Position numbers and translations under genes: made by a program
Part shown: one piece after another, positions 5,673 to 9,429 of the stretch
How the letters are laid out: every line of letters starts with the position of its first letter
How positions within the stretch are numbered: position 1 is the first letter of the stretch
Origin: Planctomycetaceae bacterium
Lineage (GTDB): Bacteria > Planctomycetota > Planctomycetia > Pirellulales > UBA1268
Direction: 5' to 3'
Assembly (NCBI GenBank): GCA_030616935.1
Contig: JAUWWJ010000036.1
Location: 1 to 9,429 of the forward strand
Length of the DNA stretch: 9,429 nt
The notes under the pieces: generated by a model
Seen by the model: the letters and a program-made list of their open reading frames with translations, nothing else
Told to the model about the DNA's origin: nothing
Databases searched by the model: none

Positions 5673-6803
5673 ATGCTGATTGATCGCTACCTCATTCGCG
5701 CACAGCTACAATCATTTTGTATTGTCTTTATAAGCCTTGCAGGCCTGACGTTCGTCATCGATGCATTCACGAACCTCGAAGAGTTTATGCTTCATGCCGA
5801 AAAAACAGGTGGGCTTTTACGGGTGCTTGGCATGTACTACGGCTATCGACTCATCTCATTTTTCGATGCCACAAGCCCCATTATTGCTCTAGCCAGCGGA
5901 ATGTTTGCTTTATCGTGGCTCGAACGACACAACGAACTCACCGCGCTACTAGCAGCCGGAATTACTCGGTGGAGAATCGCAAAACCCGCAATTCTCTTTA
6001 CGATCTTTGTGAGCCTTCTTGCTATTGGCAACCGAGAGTTTGTGCTCCCTTCGATACGGTTTGCAATCGCACGTAACGCACAAGATCTCGATGGGCAGAC
6101 TCAAAAAAACTTTGAGGCCCGATATGACCATGAAACTGAAATACTGTTCCGTGGAAAATCATATCAGGAAGCTCTACAGCGTATCGAGTCTCCGAGTCTG
6201 CTTATGCCTCCCTTGCTGGCTGAATTTGGCCCACAGATTGAAGCAGCCAATGCTATCTGGAAACCAGCAGCAACAGAACACCCCGCAGGGTATCTGCTTC
6301 GTGGGGTTTCCCGACCACCAGACATTGATTTGCTACCCGCTCTCAACCTTAGAAATTTAACTGTGATCTATACAGGTGAAAACTCTCCGTGGCTCAAACC
6401 CAATGAATGTTTTGTGACAAGTGGTGTAAGCTTTGAACAGATGATTGGCTCGAACAATTGGAGCCTTTATTCATCAACCATGAATTTGATCAATGCAATT
6501 TCAAATCCTAGCCTAGGCGTTGGTGCAGAGGTTCCCCTACGTGTCCATGCTCGGTTTGTTGCTCCGTTTCTCGACATTTCCCTCGTCTTGCTCGGCATAC
6601 CGTTAGTACTTGGACCGAGTCGACGAGGTGTCTTCGTAGCAGTTGGACTCTGCGTTTTAACGACTGTAGCGTTTTTCCTGACAATACTCGGATTCCACGC
6701 CCTAGCCACTAGTTACATTCTTGGACCATCTTTCGCTGCCTGGGCTCCGCTTATGGTGATGGCTCCACTTGCAGCGTGGCGAGCACAGCCCATGTGGGAA
6801 TAA
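5673..6803 (+). CDS. LptF/LptG-family permease (YjgP/YjgQ)
   Basis: A 376-residue inner-membrane protein with the LptF/LptG layout: three N-terminal membrane segments (about 12-32, 55-80, 104-120), a large periplasmic beta-rich domain (about 125-290) and three C-terminal segments (about 296-314, 319-342, 350-368). It begins MLIDRYLIR, as the family does, and carries the cytoplasmic coupling segment ERHNELTALLAAGITRWRI (84-102) that contacts the LptB ATPase. In proteobacteria LptF and LptG form the permease that extracts lipopolysaccharide and passes it to LptC/LptA. Here there is one gene; a partner, LptB and LptA/C are outside the window, so the cargo is inferred. The open frame extends further upstream, but that part is antisense to comF; ATG at 5673 matches the family N-terminus and follows a good promoter. 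No Shine-Dalgarno sequence is visible. A T-rich stretch follows about 60 bases after the stop without a clear hairpin. Confidence 0.88.
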   Translation: MLIDRYLIRAQLQSFCIVFISLAGLTFVIDAFTNLEEFMLHAEKTGGLLRVLGMYYGYRLISFFDATSPIIALASGMFALSWLERHNELTALLAAGITRWRIAKPAILFTIFVSLLAIGNREFVLPSIRFAIARNAQDLDGQTQKNFEARYDHETEILFRGKSYQEALQRIESPSLLMPPLLAEFGPQIEAANAIWKPAATEHPAGYLLRGVSRPPDIDLLPALNLRNLTVIYTGENSPWLKPNECFVTSGVSFEQMIGSNNWSLYSSTMNLINAISNPSLGVGAEVPLRVHARFVAPFLDISLVLLGIPLVLGPSRRGVFVAVGLCVLTTVAFFLTILGFHALATSYILGPSFAAWAPLMVMAPLAAWRAQPMWE

Positions 6804-7001
6804 AAGGTGGCAGGGAATTACTGAGCACTGTCTCGCAACAAGTGGCACATCTTTCCCGAACCTCTTTTTTTAGCCAAACCTTTTTTCTCGACCCGAACCA
6901 CCCTCTCTGCCGATAGTATCAGAAGAGGCGCGGTATGCACCTCTCCAGCATCAAGGGAAACGTAATGCTGGAACCCATTTTGGCAAAGGAGTGCCCTCAC
7001 A

Positions 7002-7442
7002 ATGTGGATTAATACCACTCGTTTTGGACGTATCGATGTCGATTCAGCTGATCTGCTGAACTTCCAAAGCGGCCTGCCCGGTCTCGAGCAATGCCGAGAA
7101 TGGGCTCTGCTTGCTGACGCCGAAAACGATGCACTCGGCTGGCTTCAAAGCACAACGCGAGACGACGTCGCAATCGCGGTTGTCAGCCCGAGACGATTTG
7201 TCCCTCAGTACCAAGTCCGCATACCAAGAAGTGAGCTTACGCCTCTTCGGTTGCACGACATTCGTCAGGCGCAGCTTGTGGTAGTTGTCAGCAAAAATAA
7301 CAAAGGACTTACACTTAATTTGAAAGCTCCAATCGTTATAAACCTTGAAGACCGTACAGGCCGTCAAGTTGTTGCGAGTGGTGACTTATCTTTGCATCAA
7401 CCACTAGATCACACCCTAGCCACGCTTAAAAAGAGTGCATAA
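7002..7442 (+). CDS. fliW: Flagellar assembly factor FliW
   Basis: A 146-residue FliW. The N-terminal half shows FGRIDV, then DLLNFQSGLPGLEQCREWALL (residues 18-38), the family's I/LxFxxGLPGF region; the middle has AIAVVSPRRFVPQYQVRIP, and the C-terminal part VVVVSKNNKGLTLNLKAPIVINLEDRTGRQVV (93-124) is the conserved beta-barrel segment with the NLKAPIVIN signature. FliW is a cytoplasmic protein that binds flagellin and, when flagellin is exported, is released to bind CsrA and lift translational repression of flagellin. Its position immediately before csrA supports this role. AAAGGAG at 6985-6991 is a strong ribosome binding site ten bases before ATG. The 198-base upstream gap has a GCCGATAG element resembling the flagellar sigma28 -10 box but no matching -35. 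Flagellin is not in the window. Confidence 0.95.
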   Translation: MWINTTRFGRIDVDSADLLNFQSGLPGLEQCREWALLADAENDALGWLQSTTRDDVAIAVVSPRRFVPQYQVRIPRSELTPLRLHDIRQAQLVVVVSKNNKGLTLNLKAPIVINLEDRTGRQVVASGDLSLHQPLDHTLATLKKSA

Positions 7443-7451
7443 TTCGATGGT

Positions 7452-7496
7452 AGCTGGAAGCTTGGAACACCAGCTTAAAAATACATCAGGAAGGAA
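7452..7496 (+). promoter_or_regulatory. csrA leader with GGA motifs (probable CsrA autoregulatory site)
   Basis: In the 60 bases between fliW and csrA, AGCTGG (7452-7457) pairs with CCAGCT (7470-7475), presenting GGA at 7464-7466 in a 12-base loop. The ribosome binding site AGGAAGGAA (7488-7496) itself contains two GGA triplets seven and eleven bases before the ATG, and a further GGA overlaps the stem at 7456-7458. CsrA is known to bind GGA in hairpin loops and over Shine-Dalgarno sequences, so a dimer could bridge loop and ribosome site and repress its own translation. Structure and motifs are seen; regulation is inferred. Confidence 0.5.
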
Positions 7497-7502
7497 CCAA
7501 CG

Positions 7503-7730
7503 ATGCTCGTACTCTCTAGACAACGCGATGAAAGCATAATGATCGGCGACAATATTGTTGTGACGATCGTAGATATTCGAGGAGACAAAGTACGGCTAGG
7601 CATCAATGCACCTTCTGAAATTCCTGTGCATCGCCAGGAAGTCTATGAAGCCATTCAGCGTGAGAACATTCGAGCTGCCAGTCTCGAACCTGAAGAAACA
7701 CGGGACATCGGCGGACTCACGTCGAAGTGA
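7503..7730 (+). CDS. csrA: Carbon storage regulator CsrA (translational regulator)
   Basis: A 75-residue CsrA/Rsm[29 protein letters not shown] and [26 protein letters not shown] cover the five-strand swapped dimer and helix. The RNA-contact residues known from E. coli, L4, R6 and R44, are all present. The protein is about 14 residues longer than E. coli CsrA, with an acidic tail ([10 protein letters not shown]), as in many FliW-partnered CsrAs. It binds GGA motifs in mRNA leaders and usually blocks ribosome access; with FliW it forms the switch that ties flagellin synthesis to flagellar assembly. It lies 60 bases after fliW on the same strand, with a very strong AGGAAGGA site. Convergent with the redoxin gene 158 bases away; a CGGCC/GGCCG inverted repeat (around 7751-7783) lies in that gap without a T-run. 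Confidence 0.97.
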   Translation: MLVLSRQRDESIMIGDNIVVTIVDIRGDKVRLGINAPSEIPVHRQEVYEAIQRENIRAASLEPEETRDIGGLTSK

Positions 7731-7888
7731 ACGCTCACCACGATCTCACCCGGCCATCTATTCCCAAGAAGCCAAAAGGCCGAGTTTCCCAATAGTGCTC
7801 GCCTACGCTCGCACCGATGCTCTGAATACATACCAGCAAGTCTACAGACCCCATTTACCGTCTTACCGATTTGCATCTGGCAAAACGG

Positions 7889-8473
7889 CTACGGGTTCAA
7901 GAAATACTGAGGCTCATTACCAGGTCGCCATTTAATATTACAGCCGATGCTTGGATGTTGCGGCTGGGGAAGTGGCCGAGACTCGAGCAAGGCATCTATA
8001 GCCTTTCGAAGATCCTCACCCGTCACGGGCACTCCGCTATCAGGACGACTTCCATCAAGCTGGCCTCGGTACACCAATTTGTGGTTCCCGTCGAAAAGAT
8101 AGAAGTCCGGTGTGCAGGCTGCACCATAGGCCTTTGCAACCTCTTGTGTTTCGTCAAACAAATAAGGAAACGAATAGCCCCGCTGCTCACTCTCATGAAT
8201 CATTTGTTCTGGAGAGTCGGCGGGGTGTGCTGCGACATCATTCGAATTTATAGCAACCATGCCGACACCTTTCGGCATGTACTCATAACCGATCGCAGCC
8301 AACTCATTTGCCACATGTTTTACGAATGGACAATGGTTACAAATAAACATCAAGACCGTCCCTCGCTCCCCGGCAACATCTGCAAAAGAAAGTGTTCGTC
8401 CGTCTATGTTTGTCAGTGAAAAATCCTCGGCCTCTGTCCCAAGAGGAAGCATCGTGCTCGGAGTGCGAACCAT
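7889..8473 (-). CDS. Thioredoxin-fold redoxin, PRX-like family, with CxxC
   Basis: A 194-residue protein of the AhpC/TSA-redoxin superfamily, PRX-like 1 type. It has GTEAEDFSLTNIDG (12-25), the redox motif FICNHCPFVKH with C45 and C48, and CTPDFYLFD (120-128) carrying C120 and the cis-Pro P122. The C-terminal PSIGCNIKW (174-182) with C178 is characteristic of this branch. There is no signal peptide, so it should act in the cytoplasm as a thiol-disulphide oxidoreductase or peroxidase-like protein; the physiological partner is unknown. ATG at 8473 is supported by AAGGA eight bases upstream. It follows tatD on the same strand after 43 bases, so the two are likely co-transcribed. C120 and C178 could form a second redox pair, which is inference. 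Confidence 0.88.
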   Translation of the reverse strand: MVRTPSTMLPLGTEAEDFSLTNIDGRTLSFADVAGERGTVLMFICNHCPFVKHVANELAAIGYEYMPKGVGMVAINSNDVAAHPADSPEQMIHESEQRGYSFPYLFDETQEVAKAYGAACTPDFYLFDGNHKLVYRGQLDGSRPDSGVPVTGEDLRKAIDALLESRPLPQPQHPSIGCNIKWRPGNEPQYFLNP

Positions 8474-8516
8474 TTTCTTTTCCTTATTAAACGTGTCTCA
8501 AAAAACAATACACAAT

Positions 8517-9308
8517 CTACTCTGAGCCATTTGCCCGAAACAGCAGGCAGGCATTTGCCGTGGTTGCAGCAGCAAGAGACTCAATTGTCTCTCCACGAAT
8601 ATTTGCTAAGCATCGAGCTGTATGCACCACGTGCGACGGCTCATTTCGTCTTCCTCGTAACGGTTCAGGAGACAAAAACGGACTGTCTGTCTCAACAAGC
8701 AAACGATCGAGCGGAATCGTCTGGGCTACTTCCCGCAGCGACTCAGCTGACCGAAATGTCACCATTCCTGCAAAACCTATGTAGAACCCAAGCTCAAGGG
8801 CCTCAACTGCTTCCTCGGCAGTCCCCGAAAAGGCATGCAATACACCAGTCATTGGCTTGTGTTGAATTGCTTTTGCAAGCGTATCGAGCACATCGCGAAT
8901 ACTGTTGCGAGTATGAATAACAAGTGGCAGCTTTGTTGCTTGCGACAAATCAATATGACGATCAAAAAATAATTGCTGATTTTCTTTGGAGGCGACTGCG
9001 CGAAACCAATCTAAGCCTGTTTCACCAATTGCAGAAACTTTCCCTGATCCTACAAGTTTCTCAATGCGGCCCCACTCTTTCTCATCAACATCATCAACAT
9101 CGTTCGGGTGAATACCTACTGCACAAAAAACCCCTTCTTCATTCTCACTTAACTGAACCGCCGCCTCGCTATCCGCCGCGCGTGTGCCAATGACAGCCAT
9201 ACGCGAAACGCCTGCTGCACGAGCACGCTGAAGAACATCCTTTATATCCCCTCCGTAACGCATTGGGTCGAGGTGACAATGGCTATCAAAGTATTCTATA
9301 GGTGCCAC
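8517..9308 (-). CDS. tatD: TatD-family metal-dependent deoxyribonuclease
   Basis: A 263-residue TatD/YcfH amidohydrolase-fold nuclease. Metal-binding and catalytic residues appear in order: FDSHCHLD with H10 and H12, GETGLDW (95-101) with E96, IHTR with H132, LHAFSG with H158 and VETDSPFLSP with D208. TatD proteins are cytoplasmic 3'-5' exonucleases acting on DNA, linked to repair and DNA fragmentation, and are not needed for Tat export despite the name. All key residues are intact and length is normal. The start is GTG at 9308, because an in-frame TAA lies six codons upstream and the DSHCHLD motif begins at residue 8; AAAAGG about 12 bases before it is a modest ribosome site. The redoxin gene follows after 43 bases, and a plus-strand frame begins divergently within 22 bases. 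Confidence 0.95.
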   Translation of the reverse strand: MAPIEYFDSHCHLDPMRYGGDIKDVLQRARAAGVSRMAVIGTRAADSEAAVQLSENEEGVFCAVGIHPNDVDDVDEKEWGRIEKLVGSGKVSAIGETGLDWFRAVASKENQQLFFDRHIDLSQATKLPLVIHTRNSIRDVLDTLAKAIQHKPMTGVLHAFSGTAEEAVEALELGFYIGFAGMVTFRSAESLREVAQTIPLDRLLVETDSPFLSPEPLRGRRNEPSHVVHTARCLANIRGETIESLAAATTANACLLFRANGSE

Positions 9309-9330
9309 AGAAAAAGTAGCCTTTTATCAT

Positions 9331-9429
9331 ATGAGTAGGAACCAGCAGGAACAACAAGGAATGATTCGACTGACTGAATTACGGAGCAGATATTGCCACG
9401 TTGTTTTTAAGTCTTTTTTCTTGCTGACG
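9331..9429 (+). CDS. Start of an unidentified gene, partial
   Basis: An open frame begins at ATG 9331 and runs 33 codons to the window end with no stop. A second in-frame ATG at 9361 has AGCAGGA about ten bases upstream and an adjacent AAGGA, a better ribosome site. From the second start the peptide reads MIRLTELRSRYCHVVFKSFFLLT: a short basic segment followed by a hydrophobic run, which suggests a signal peptide or first membrane helix. I do not recognise a family from so little. It is divergent from tatD. It could be a chance frame. Confidence 0.42.
   Translation, partial: MSRNQQEQQGMIRLTELRSRYCHVVFKSFFLLT

Noticed and set aside
6841..6860. TGGCAC as part of a sigma54 promoter upstream of fliW.
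   Set aside because: The -12 GC element is absent at the required 10-base distance from the GG.
6861..6890. T-runs after the permease gene as a Rho-independent terminator.
   Set aside because: No stable GC-rich hairpin lies directly before either T-run.
7871..8419. A 182-codon plus-strand frame.
   Set aside because: It is antisense to the redoxin gene, whose motifs (CNHC, cis-Pro, PSIGCNIKW) are unmistakable; cysteine and arginine pattern is that of a shadow frame.
1..9429. Mobile elements, CRISPR arrays, defence systems or prophage genes.
   Set aside because: No transposase, terminal repeats, regularly spaced repeats or known defence domains were seen; the only recombinase is Xer-like and in housekeeping surroundings.

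Overview
The window reads as ordinary chromosomal sequence of a Gram-negative, flagellated bacterium with many short, tightly spaced genes on both strands. The best guess is a member of Planctomycetota. This rests on the combination of a BshB1-type deacetylase, a small protein of the ALVKGSERYVFLYDD type (recalled as common in planctomycetes, not checked), a lone LptF/LptG permease, an adjacent fliW-csrA pair and a PRX-like redoxin ending in PSIGCNIKW. The assignment is inference. Ribosome binding sites are variable: fliW, csrA and the redoxin have strong ones, while the permease has none that I can see. GTG starts are used by at least two genes.

Layout. Bases 1-171 (minus) hold the first 57 codons of an M32 (Taq-type) carboxypeptidase. 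Divergent from it are a BshB1-like LmbE-fold deacetylase (321-1004), a conserved small protein of unknown function (1267-1503) and a Xer-type tyrosine recombinase (1570-2493), all plus strand. The recombinase converges, with only 12 bases between stop codons, on an orphan NarL/FixJ response regulator (2506-3150, minus). About 570 bases without a convincing gene follow (3151-3722); they contain several inverted repeats and a possible structured RNA. Next on the minus strand are hemC (3723-4688) and, upstream of it, a ComF-family phosphoribosyltransferase (4755-5570). Divergent from comF is an LptF/LptG-family permease (5673-6803) with a good sigma70-type promoter in the comF-permease gap. The motility regulators fliW (7002-7442) and csrA (7503-7730) come next. 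The right end is a minus-strand pair, tatD (8517-9308) then a CxxC redoxin (7889-8473), and the start of a plus-strand reading frame that runs off the window.

How the genes fit together. fliW and csrA are a known functional pair: FliW sequesters CsrA, and the csrA leader has several GGA motifs, one in a hairpin loop, that fit CsrA autoregulation. The other genes are housekeeping functions (thiol metabolism, chromosome dimer resolution or a related recombination, haem synthesis, envelope lipid export, nuclease and redox functions) without one shared pathway. I see no mobile element, CRISPR array, tRNA, rRNA or defence system. The points most worth a second look are the missing catalytic lysine in the Xer recombinase, two gene-free stretches with mutually exclusive or nested hairpins, and the csrA leader.
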